From contig JACQWU010000096.1 in NCBI GenBank assembly GCA_016209155.1, forward strand, positions 1 through 5,745: DNA of 5,745 nt, in the 5' to 3' direction. Numbering within the stretch: the first letter of the stretch is position 1; every line of letters starts with the position of its first letter. This DNA is from Candidatus Desantisiibacteriota bacterium (lineage in GTDB: Bacteria; JACRDZ01). The notes beneath the pieces were generated by a model that saw only the letters and a program-made list of their open reading frames with translations, made no database searches and was not told the origin of the DNA. The translations under genes were made by a program, and so were the position numbers. Shown one piece after another: positions 1 to 5,360 of the stretch.

Positions 1-1218
1 ATTAAAAAAATAAAATTTAATTGTAAATATGAATTCCAGGCATGGAAATCATGGGAGAACAAGCCCGTAGTTATTATGATTCACGGACATGGTTTATCGA
101 AGAATTCATGGATTAACCCATATGAAGAAAAATATCAGAATTGTAATTTAAAATTTAAAGGTTTACTCACAGATTATCGTCATAATCCAACGGAAAAAGA
201 TGCCGGAATACATGATGGCCCGCCTCAAAGCGCTTTTTTACAATTTGGTTTTTCGAAACCGCTGGAATATCTTGAACTTCCGCCAAAATCTTTATGGGAT
301 TTTTTAAAAGAAAATGGATATAATCTAGCAACATGGTCGCAGAAAAATCCGGATAATAATATTGAAGAAGCTATAGATGAATTAACCTCATATGTTATAC
401 CAACAGTTAAAAAATTATTCAAAACAAATTCTGTCGTTTTAGCAGGACATGGACGCGGTGGATTGATTGCCAGAAAATATGCAGAACTTTATTATGATAA
501 GAGAAAAGATGTTTCCGGAATAATAATGATGGGAACACCTCATCAAGGTACTAATCTGTCTCGATTTAATAAAGAATTATCAGTGCTTTTTTCAAGTCTG
601 TGTATTTTTATTGATGAAGAAGCTCCACTCTCTTCTCTTCTTTCCACTGTGCTTAACGGTGTACCTGACCAGAAGAACATAAATATAAATGTGCTGGATG
701 AGGCTATTGAGAAACAGGCATTAATGATAAAAAACATAAAAATATTTTTTAGTCAGATGCAGACTTTTTTTGCTTCCTGTGCTTTGGAACAAATGTCTTC
801 GACTTCTGATTTTATTTCAAGTCTCAAAGAAGAAAAGAAACATGGTATTTATTACTCTTCGATTTGCGGAACTGAAAATACATTCACAAAAATGTATCTC
901 TGGTTTTATAAATCCACAAGTTTTATATCTCATAAAAGCAATAAACAATATCAGTGGATAATTCAACCGCGTGAAATAACCAAAATTCTTGATATTGTTG
1001 AGAAACTCCTCCCGCGTATTTTAATCCCCCGTGAATTAACTAAAAATAAAGGTGATGGACTGGTATCTATAGAAAGCGCCCGGCTGCCTTTTTCTGACGA
1101 AACTCATTCATTCCATCTCAATCATCTGGATCTTCTGGTAAACTACAGCGTAAAAGAAAAAATCATAAAAGTTCTGGAAAAGATAACTCAAAGAAATTTA
1201 AACAGTAAAGATGATTAA
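1..1218 (+). CDS. Alpha/beta-hydrolase (lipase/PGAP1-like), 5'-truncated by window edge, nucleophile Ser replaced by Gly
   Basis: The reading frame is open from base 1 to the TAA at 1216-1218, so the ATG at 76 is internal. The residues before it (KPVVI) complete the hydrophobic strand leading into the HGHG oxyanion motif, and the true start lies left of the window. The 405 visible codons show, numbering from the Met at 76: HGHG at 3-6; a nucleophile-elbow region LAGHGRGGL at 122-130; MGTPHQG at 152-158, typical of lipases; a helical lid-like stretch at about 165-250; DGLV with the likely acid Asp327; and an NHLDLL motif with the likely catalytic His350. The family elbow is G-x-S-x-G, usually GHSxGG. 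Here the Ser position is Gly126 (GGA at 451-453), so classic serine-hydrolase activity is doubtful although Asp and His remain. A substrate cannot be inferred. A roughly 270-bp gap separates it from the fatty-acid cluster, so a functional link is not established. Confidence 0.8.
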   Translation: MKKIKFNCKYEFQAWKSWENKPVVIMIHGHGLSKNSWINPYEEKYQNCNLKFKGLLTDYRHNPTEKDAGIHDGPPQSAFLQFGFSKPLEYLELPPKSLWDFLKENGYNLATWSQKNPDNNIEEAIDELTSYVIPTVKKLFKTNSVVLAGHGRGGLIARKYAELYYDKRKDVSGIIMMGTPHQGTNLSRFNKELSVLFSSLCIFIDEEAPLSSLLSTVLNGVPDQKNININVLDEAIEKQALMIKNIKIFFSQMQTFFASCALEQMSSTSDFISSLKEEKKHGIYYSSICGTENTFTKMYLWFYKSTSFISHKSNKQYQWIIQPREITKILDIVEKLLPRILIPRELTKNKGDGLVSIESARLPFSDETHSFHLNHLDLLVNYSVKEKIIKVLEKITQRNLNSKDD

Positions 1219-1362
1219 ATGATTAATTCTTCAATACTCCATAGCATTACAAATGACCTGCCCCCAGTCTGTACGTCCTATGAATAAAACAAGTTTAATT
1301 ATATGAGGCATTAAGGTATTTTAGTTACAAGCCGATAGGTATATTACCTTACCACTGCATTG

Positions 1363-1386
1363 AATATTAATAGCCTTATTAATATT
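1363..1386. promoter_or_regulatory. Perfect 10-bp AT-only inverted repeat, possible operator or hairpin in the operon leader
   Basis: AATATTAATA (1363-1372) and its exact reverse complement TATTAATATT (1377-1386) flank a GCCT spacer, about 110 bp before the ketoreductase start. An ATT microsatellite (1388-1404) follows directly. It could bind a dimeric regulator, or form a weak hairpin ending the upstream transcript. In DNA this AT-rich a chance palindrome is also possible. A second, longer-range stem pairs 1312-1318 (TAAGGTA) with 1345-1351 (TACCTTA). Apart from these and the weak promoter boxes downstream, I see nothing gene-like in 1219-1490. Confidence 0.3.
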
Positions 1387-1434
1387 AATTATTATTATTA
1401 TTATATAAACTTTGAAGAAAATATTAAGTCAGAT

Positions 1435-1466
1435 TTGATTTTTTGTTATTAGTGTGTGAATATATA
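1435..1466 (+). promoter_or_regulatory. Weak sigma70-like promoter candidate for the fatty-acid cluster
   Basis: TTGATT (1435-1440) resembles a -35 box and TATATA (1461-1466) a -10 box, but the 20-bp spacing is longer than the usual 17. A second -10-like TATAAA lies at 1471-1476. The position, just upstream of the first gene of the cluster, is sensible. In DNA this AT-rich such matches are expected by chance, so this is only a candidate. Confidence 0.22.
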
Positions 1467-1496
1467 GACATATAAAATTATTAGTATGGTGTGAAA

Positions 1497-2243
1497 ATGA
1501 CATTTAAAAATAAGACTGTTATCATAAGCGGGGCGTCAAGAGGTATAGGCAGATCAATAGCAATTGAATTAGCAGGTATCGGAGCTAATATAAGCTTTAA
1601 TTTTTTAAAAAATATTAAGGAGGCAAAGTCTTTAGAAAAAGAAATAAAAGAATTGGGGTCATGTGTTAAATCATATAAAGTAGATATTAAAGATTATTGT
1701 GCTGTTAAATTCTGGGCTGATAGTACAAAGGATCTGTTTGGCAATATTGATATTGTAATCAATAATGCTGGCATAATTAATGATAGTGCGCTTGCCTTGA
1801 TGGAACCGGGTGATTGGCATAATGTGCTAAGCACAAATTTAGACGGGACATTTAACCTTACAAGAGCGGCGATAATTAATTTAATAAAACAAAAAAGCGG
1901 AATTATAATAAATATTGCATCAGTAAGCGGAATTACCGGAATGCCGCGGCAGACAAATTATTCAGCATCCAAAGCCGGAATGATCGGATTTACTAAATCT
2001 CTTGCGCGCGAAGTAGCTCCATATAATATCAGAGTAAATGCAATTGCCCCCGGTTTCATAGAAACAGATATGCTTAAAATTTTAAAAGAAGAATATCTGA
2101 ATCATATGAGAAAACAAATACCTCTCAATAGACTGGGAAAAGCAGAAGAAATTGCAAAAGCAGTAAAATTTTTAATCAGTGATGACGCAAGCTATATTAC
2201 AGGTCAGACAATAGTAGTTGACGGTGGTTTAAGTATCGGTTGA
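1497..2243 (+). CDS. fabG: 3-oxoacyl-ACP reductase, FabG-type short-chain dehydrogenase
   Basis: Classical SDR of 248 residues, the usual FabG length. It should reduce the beta-keto group of ACP-bound chains with NAD(P)H in the cytoplasm. Visible motifs, numbered from the ATG at 1497: the Rossmann cofactor loop SGASRGIG (11-18), NNAG (89-92), the structural/catalytic Asn114, Ser142, and YSASK with Tyr155 and Lys159. Ser and Tyr are 13 residues apart and Tyr and Lys 4 apart, as in E. coli FabG. PGFIETDM follows, and the C-terminus VVDGGLSIG is typical. A GTG six bases upstream (1491) is in frame and would add two residues. I prefer the ATG because GGTG (1488-1491) sits 5 nt before it, while no Shine-Dalgarno site precedes the GTG. 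It is the first gene of the cluster. Its last 17 bases are repeated just before the next gene. It resembles housekeeping FabG, but its neighbours suggest a dedicated pathway. Confidence 0.93.
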   Translation: MTFKNKTVIISGASRGIGRSIAIELAGIGANISFNFLKNIKEAKSLEKEIKELGSCVKSYKVDIKDYCAVKFWADSTKDLFGNIDIVINNAGIINDSALALMEPGDWHNVLSTNLDGTFNLTRAAIINLIKQKSGIIINIASVSGITGMPRQTNYSASKAGMIGFTKSLAREVAPYNIRVNAIAPGFIETDMLKILKEEYLNHMRKQIPLNRLGKAEEIAKAVKFLISDDASYITGQTIVVDGGLSIG

Positions 2244-2306
2244 AATTATGTAGGGGCAGGTCCCCGTGCCTGCCCGTTTTATTATTATTGTTTAAGTATA
2301 GGTTGA
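2227..2306 (+). repeat. 17-bp direct repeat flanking an inserted 46-bp REP-like unit at the fabG/KS-like junction
   Basis: GTTTAAGTATCGGTTGA (2227-2243) forms the 3' end of fabG including its stop. GTTTAAGTATAGGTTGA (2290-2306) lies directly before the next start codon; 16 of 17 positions match. Between them, 2244-2289 carries a GC-rich palindrome unlike the surrounding AT-rich DNA. The layout looks like an insertion with target duplication, or a tandem duplication that captured the palindrome. The one mismatch (C to A) creates AGGT at 2300-2303, which may serve as part of the ribosome-binding site of the downstream gene. Confidence 0.7.
2254..2280 (+). terminator. GC-rich hairpin with T-tract, REP-like or terminator-like, inside the operon
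   Basis: GGGCAGG (2254-2260) pairs perfectly with CCTGCCC (2269-2275) around an 8-nt loop, followed by GTTTT. An alternative hairpin pairs GGGG (2253-2256) with CCCC (2262-2265). The shape is that of an intrinsic terminator, but it lies between fabG and the genes that should be co-transcribed with it. It may lower downstream expression, or may simply be a dispersed intergenic repeat; I recall similar GGGGCAGG...CCTGCCC units scattered through several bacterial genomes. Confidence 0.5.
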
Positions 2307-2307
2307 G

Positions 2308-3453
2308 ATGAGAAAAAAAAGAATAGTTATAACCGGTGTAGGAATAATCGCTCCAAATGGAACAGGAAAAGAAGAATATTGGCAGGCTTTAAAAAATGGG
2401 AAGTCCGGAATTAAACCTATTACACGATTTGATACAGATGAATTTAAGTGTAAGCTGGGAGGTGAGATTGATAATTTCAATCCTGCGCATTTTTTAAGCG
2501 GTAAAGGGCTGAAAGATCTCGATAGAACAGCAAGGCTTTTATGCTCTGCCGCAAAGTGGAATGTTTCGGAATTTGAGAAAGGTGCGATAAATGACGGACC
2601 TCTTTTTACTAATGTGGCTCTTTTTCCGGGAACAGTTATAAATGCAGCTTCAAGTCAGGTTTCAATTCGTTTTAATATTCAGGGATTTAACACAACTATT
2701 TCAACTGGTTATAGCTCAAGTATTGATGCGATGAAATATGCAATATATTTTATAAGGTTAGGACGAATTAAAGCTGTGCTGGTAGGCGGAGTAGAAAGTT
2801 TTTCTCTTGCAAATTTTATTGGATTTTACAAACTCAATTTTTTAGCAGGGATAAAAGGTGAGGAATTATCCTGTCCTTTTGATAAAAGAAGAAATGGAAT
2901 AATTTTAAGCGAAGGCGCGGGAGTTTTAGTTGTGGAGGATGAGGAATATGCTGAAAAAAGAAAAGCAAATATTTATGCTGAAGTTAAAGATATAGGTAAT
3001 TGTTTTGATTCTTATAAAATTGGTAAATATAACCCGGAAGTAACAGGACTTAAAGAAAGCATAAAATTAGCAATAAAAAATTCCGAATTAGATATTAAAG
3101 ATATAGATTATATCAGTGCTTCAGCAAATTCTGTACCTATACAGGATAGACTTGAGACTAAAGCCATAAAAAATGTTTTTGGAAAATTTGCATATAATAT
3201 TCCTGTAAGCTCAATTAAGTCAATGATTGGAGAACCCTACAGCGCAGGAGGATTATTCCAGATTGCCGCAGCTATCGGAAGTATGAGCTATGGCTTTATC
3301 CCGCCAACAATAAATTACAAATTAAAAGATAAGGATTGCGATCTTGATTATGTAGAAAACAAATCAAGAATAACAAGAGTAAACAATGTATTAATTAATA
3401 ACTTTGGACCCGGAGGAAATAATGCGGCACTGATAATATCCAAATATATGTAG
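2308..3453 (+). CDS. Ketosynthase-like protein without catalytic residues (chain-length-factor-like), internally shortened
   Basis: A 381-residue thiolase-fold protein of the KAS I/II family, clearly paralogous to the ketosynthase at 4088-5299 (both start with R-[IV]-V-[IV]-T-G and share the GKSGI, FDT-EF and IPPTIN blocks). All three catalytic positions are changed: the active-site Cys is Tyr135 (STGYSSS), the first His is Ser272 (ISASANS), and the second His is Glu309 (KSMIGEP). The KSM Lys (304), the EGAG loop (202-205) and the C-terminal GGNN (369-372) remain. This is the pattern of KS-beta/chain-length-factor subunits, which pair with an active KS, so I infer heterodimer formation with the downstream KS. 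From LxRT (71) to the active-site position it is 28 residues shorter than the paralogue; the strand and loop matching IFIGTTMG are absent near residue 85. The start ATG has AGGT 4 nt upstream, in the duplicated fabG tail. The stop TAG lies inside a REP-like repeat. Confidence 0.88.
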   Translation: MRKKRIVITGVGIIAPNGTGKEEYWQALKNGKSGIKPITRFDTDEFKCKLGGEIDNFNPAHFLSGKGLKDLDRTARLLCSAAKWNVSEFEKGAINDGPLFTNVALFPGTVINAASSQVSIRFNIQGFNTTISTGYSSSIDAMKYAIYFIRLGRIKAVLVGGVESFSLANFIGFYKLNFLAGIKGEELSCPFDKRRNGIILSEGAGVLVVEDEEYAEKRKANIYAEVKDIGNCFDSYKIGKYNPEVTGLKESIKLAIKNSELDIKDIDYISASANSVPIQDRLETKAIKNVFGKFAYNIPVSSIKSMIGEPYSAGGLFQIAAAIGSMSYGFIPPTINYKLKDKDCDLDYVENKSRITRVNNVLINNFGPGGNNAALIISKYM

Positions 3454-3500
3454 TGCGAAATATGAGTTTCGATAAATGTAGTGCGAGGCTTCAGCCTTGC
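3449..3500 (+). repeat. Two tandem REP-like hairpin units sharing TGTAGTGCGA
   Basis: TGTAGTGCGA occurs at 3449-3458 and again at 3477-3486. Each copy leads into a small palindrome: CGAAA (3456-3460) pairs with TTTCG (3467-3471), and GCGAGGCT (3483-3490) pairs with AGCCTTGC (3493-3500) with one G-T wobble. The same head with different stems suggests two members of one dispersed family. The stop codon of the preceding gene (3451-3453) falls inside the first copy. No T-tract follows, so processing or mRNA-stability roles are as likely as termination. Confidence 0.65.
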
Positions 3501-3510
3501 TAATATTGAA

Positions 3511-3516
3511 GAGGAG
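3511..3516 (+). promoter_or_regulatory. Shine-Dalgarno site that fixes the ACP start
   Basis: GAGGAG at 3511-3516 lies 5 nt before the ATG at 3522. An in-frame GTG at 3516 overlaps the site itself and so cannot use it, which makes the ATG the start. Confidence 0.75.
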
Positions 3517-3521
3517 TGTAT

Positions 3522-3761
3522 ATGACAATTAGTTTTGAAGAAGAAGTTAAGCAACTGGTTTCAGAAATTATAGAAGTTCCAATTAAAGATTTAAAACCTG
3601 ATGCAGATTTGATCAATGATTTAGGAATAGATTCATTAAAAGCTATTGAAATTGTGGCGGCTATTGAAAAAAAATATCGTGTAATCATACCTGAAAAAGA
3701 TATCCCCAAATTAAGAAACCTTAATAAAATAATAGATTTTACTAAAAAACTTAAAAAATAG
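3522..3761 (+). CDS. Acyl carrier protein
   Basis: A 79-residue acidic four-helix carrier protein, the usual ACP length. Ser38 in LGIDSLKAIEI is the 4'-phosphopantetheine attachment site; a phosphopantetheinyl transferase encoded elsewhere must activate it. It would shuttle the growing acyl chain between the two ketosynthase-family proteins, the ketoreductase and the hotdog protein. The usual pre-motif acidic segment (DADLINDLG, 27-35) is present. The C-terminus is Lys-rich (TKKLKK), less acidic than in housekeeping AcpP. It carries LGIDSLK rather than the DSLD-type motif of E. coli AcpP, which together with its position between two KS-type genes suggests a pathway-specific ACP. The start is set by the GAGGAG site described separately; the next gene starts 15 nt after the stop. 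Confidence 0.93.
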   Translation: MTISFEEEVKQLVSEIIEVPIKDLKPDADLINDLGIDSLKAIEIVAAIEKKYRVIIPEKDIPKLRNLNKIIDFTKKLKK

Positions 3762-3776
3762 GTAAAAAGGGTTTTT

Positions 3777-4091
3777 ATGATTTTTAATAAGGAAGAAATT
3801 AAAACTATTTTGCCTCAAAGAGAGCCATTCCTTTTTATTGATGAAATAATTGAAATTAATGGCAAAAAAAAAAAAAAAAATAAACCCGAAATTGCTAAAA
3901 CTAATCCATATTATTATTTATGCAAAGTTAAATCGGAATTTTTAGTTCCTGTAATTCCCGGTAATAAACTTATTTTGGAAGCAAATATTGTTAAAATTAT
4001 TGATAGCGCCGGTATAGTTGATACATTTGCAAGGGTTGGTGATAAAACAGCAGCAAAAGCAACTCTGGAATTTGGAGTACGGAAAAAATGA
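3777..4091 (+). CDS. FabZ/FabA-like hotdog protein lacking the catalytic centre (probable internal deletion)
   Basis: A 104-residue protein against about 140-150 for FabZ. The N-terminus (residues 6-25, with ILPQREPFLFIDE) is the standard beginning of beta-hydroxyacyl-ACP dehydratases. The C-terminal half, from YYYLCKVKSEF through VPVIPGN-LILEA to AAKATLEFGVR, matches the usual C-terminal strands. Missing between them are some 40-45 residues that normally contain the GHFP catalytic His, the following PG(V/I) turn and the central hotdog helix with its Glu/Asp. The junction is a Lys tract (residues 30-34) encoded by a 17-A run at 3864-3880. As written it should not be an active dehydratase. It may be a decayed gene, an assembly collapse, or a subunit without catalysis. 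AAGGG (3767-3771) lies 5 nt before the ATG. Its stop overlaps the next start (ATGA, 4088-4091), indicating translational coupling. Confidence 0.75.
   Translation: MIFNKEEIKTILPQREPFLFIDEIIEINGKKKKKNKPEIAKTNPYYYLCKVKSEFLVPVIPGNKLILEANIVKIIDSAGIVDTFARVGDKTAAKATLEFGVRKK
3864..3880 (+). repeat. 17-base poly-A tract inside the hotdog gene
   Basis: Seventeen consecutive A bases encode five Lys codons plus the first two bases of an Asn codon. One extra A would create an immediate TAA stop at the following T; one fewer would read to a TAG about 20 codons on. The tract is prone to replication, transcription and sequencing slippage, and lies exactly where the protein loses its central domain. Confidence 0.95.
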
Positions 4092-5299
4092 AAAGACGCA
4101 GAGTAGTAGTTACAGGTTTAGGAGTGATTTCATCTGTTGGAATTGGAAAAGATGAATTCTGGAATGCAATAACAAATGGCAAATCGGGAATAAGTGAAGT
4201 TTCTTCATTTGATACCGGTGAATTTCGATGCCATTATGCAGGTGAAATAAAAAATTTTTATCCGGAAGAATTTATTGCAAAAAAAAAACTTCAATTTTTG
4301 GGCCGTACTTCACAACTGGCTATATCAGCCTCTTTTTTAGGTTTACAGGATGCCGGATTATCTTTAAAAATTTTTAATAAAGAGAAAGCCGGTATTTTTA
4401 TCGGGACAACAATGGGTGAAAGACCTCTTGAGGAATCTATTGATTCATGGGTAAAAGAAGGGGTTGATAAAATCAGCAAATCAAAAATTTTGCAGTCTTC
4501 AGCAAATAACATTTCCGCAAATATTGCTGATTATTTTAAATTTAGAGGGCCAAACTATATGATTCCCACAGCTTGCGCCGCAGGGAATTATGCAATTGGA
4601 TATGGCTTTGATATGGTGAGTAAAGGTGATTTAGATTATGCAATAACAGGTGGTACCGATGCATTTTCTAAAATAGCATTTGCCGGATTTCATCGTCTTT
4701 ATGCTATGGCTTCTCTTAAATGCCAGCCATTCGACAAAAATAGAAAAGGAATGATGGTTGGTGAAGGTGCAGGGATTCTTGTACTTGAATCATTAGAATC
4801 TGCTTTAAGGAGAAAATCAAAAATTTATGCGGAAGTATTAGGATATGGTCTTAGCTGTGATGCGCATCATATGACAGCTTCCCAGACAACCGGGATTGAA
4901 AAGGTAATACAAAAAGCTATTAAAGCAGCAGAAATAAAAAAAGAAGAAGTTGATTATATAAGCGCGCACGGAACCGGTACTCCAAGCAATGATAAAACCG
5001 AATGTACTGCTGTTAAAAATGTTTTTAAAGAAAAAACAAAATCTATTTTTATAAGTTCAATAAAATCCATGCTTGGACATACCATGGGCGCTGCCTCTGC
5101 AATTGAAGCATTAACATGCTGTCTTGTTGTTAAAGAAGATATTATTCCCCCAACAATAAACTTTGAAACTCCTGATCCAAATTGTGATATAAATTGTGTC
5201 CCTAATAAAGCTAAAAAAAGGAGAGTTAATATCGCATTAAATAATGCTTTTGCTTTTGGAGGGAATAATTCCTGCCTGGTAGTTAAAAAGTTTAATTGA
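4088..5299 (+). CDS. fabF: Beta-ketoacyl-ACP synthase, FabF-type, catalytic triad intact
   Basis: A 403-residue condensing enzyme of normal KAS II length. It should catalyse decarboxylative Claisen condensation of malonyl-ACP with an ACP- or enzyme-bound acyl chain in the cytoplasm. Visible residues are the nucleophile Cys163 in PTACAAGN (codon 4574-4576), His294 in SAHGTGTPSND, Lys326 and His331 in SSIKSMLGHTMGAAS, the EGAG loop (226-229), and the C-terminal gating FGGNN (390-394). The IGTTMG strand (105-110), absent from the upstream paralogue, is present. It is the last gene of the cluster; its ATG overlaps the stop of the hotdog gene, with GGAG at 4074-4077 and GGA at 4081-4083 as possible ribosome sites. 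Pairing with the dead paralogue at 2308-3453 would mirror KS-alpha/KS-beta systems. By motifs alone it could be an ordinary FabF; the neighbourhood argues for a specialised role. Confidence 0.93.
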   Translation: MKRRRVVVTGLGVISSVGIGKDEFWNAITNGKSGISEVSSFDTGEFRCHYAGEIKNFYPEEFIAKKKLQFLGRTSQLAISASFLGLQDAGLSLKIFNKEKAGIFIGTTMGERPLEESIDSWVKEGVDKISKSKILQSSANNISANIADYFKFRGPNYMIPTACAAGNYAIGYGFDMVSKGDLDYAITGGTDAFSKIAFAGFHRLYAMASLKCQPFDKNRKGMMVGEGAGILVLESLESALRRKSKIYAEVLGYGLSCDAHHMTASQTTGIEKVIQKAIKAAEIKKEEVDYISAHGTGTPSNDKTECTAVKNVFKEKTKSIFISSIKSMLGHTMGAASAIEALTCCLVVKEDIIPPTINFETPDPNCDINCVPNKAKKRRVNIALNNAFAFGGNNSCLVVKKFN

Positions 5300-5336
5300 A
5301 TTATTGATTGCAATTTATCAACCATCATGTGTAGCG

Positions 5337-5360
5337 GGTGAAGTACTATTCGCCTTGTTT
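5337..5360 (+). terminator. Terminator-like hairpin after the last gene of the cluster
   Basis: GGTGAA (5337-5342) pairs with TTCGCC (5349-5354), with one G-T wobble, around a 6-nt loop, followed by TTGTTT. It lies 37 bp after the ketosynthase stop. The preceding TGTAGCG resembles the TGTAGTGCGA head of the repeats at 3449-3500, so it may be a further member of that family acting as terminator. A weaker 5-bp stem occurs at 5304-5321. Confidence 0.4.

Noticed and set aside
76-78. ATG at 76 as the start of the hydrolase
   Set aside because: The frame stays open to base 1, and the residues before this Met complete the strand leading into the HGHG motif, so the real start lies outside the window.
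1219-1287. A 22-codon ORF directly after the hydrolase stop
   Set aside because: No Shine-Dalgarno site, no recognisable motif, and very short; nothing separates it from chance in this AT-rich gap.
2253-2500. CRISPR or tandem-repeat array suggested by the several palindromic repeats
   Set aside because: The palindromes at 2253, 3449, 5337 and 5361 differ in sequence, are not regularly spaced and have no spacer-repeat structure.
3516-3521. GTG start six bases upstream for the ACP
   Set aside because: It overlaps the GAGGAG ribosome site; the ATG at 3522 has proper spacing and gives the normal ACP length.
4279-4288. A10 run in the ketosynthase as a frameshift site
   Set aside because: The frame is intact on both sides and the Lys-rich stretch lies between well-conserved segments; no shifted frame gives a sensible product.
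1497-5299. Assignment as a ladderane or aryl-polyene cluster
   Set aside because: The KS/CLF/ACP/hotdog/reductase set is compatible, but no diagnostic gene (radical SAM, desaturase-like oxidoreductase, ammonia-lyase, acyltransferase) is in the window, so naming a product would be unsupported.
4954-5328. A 124-codon open frame on the minus strand
   Set aside because: It lies wholly opposite the C-terminal part of the well-supported ketosynthase, has no recognisable motif, and is best explained as a shadow of that gene's codon usage.
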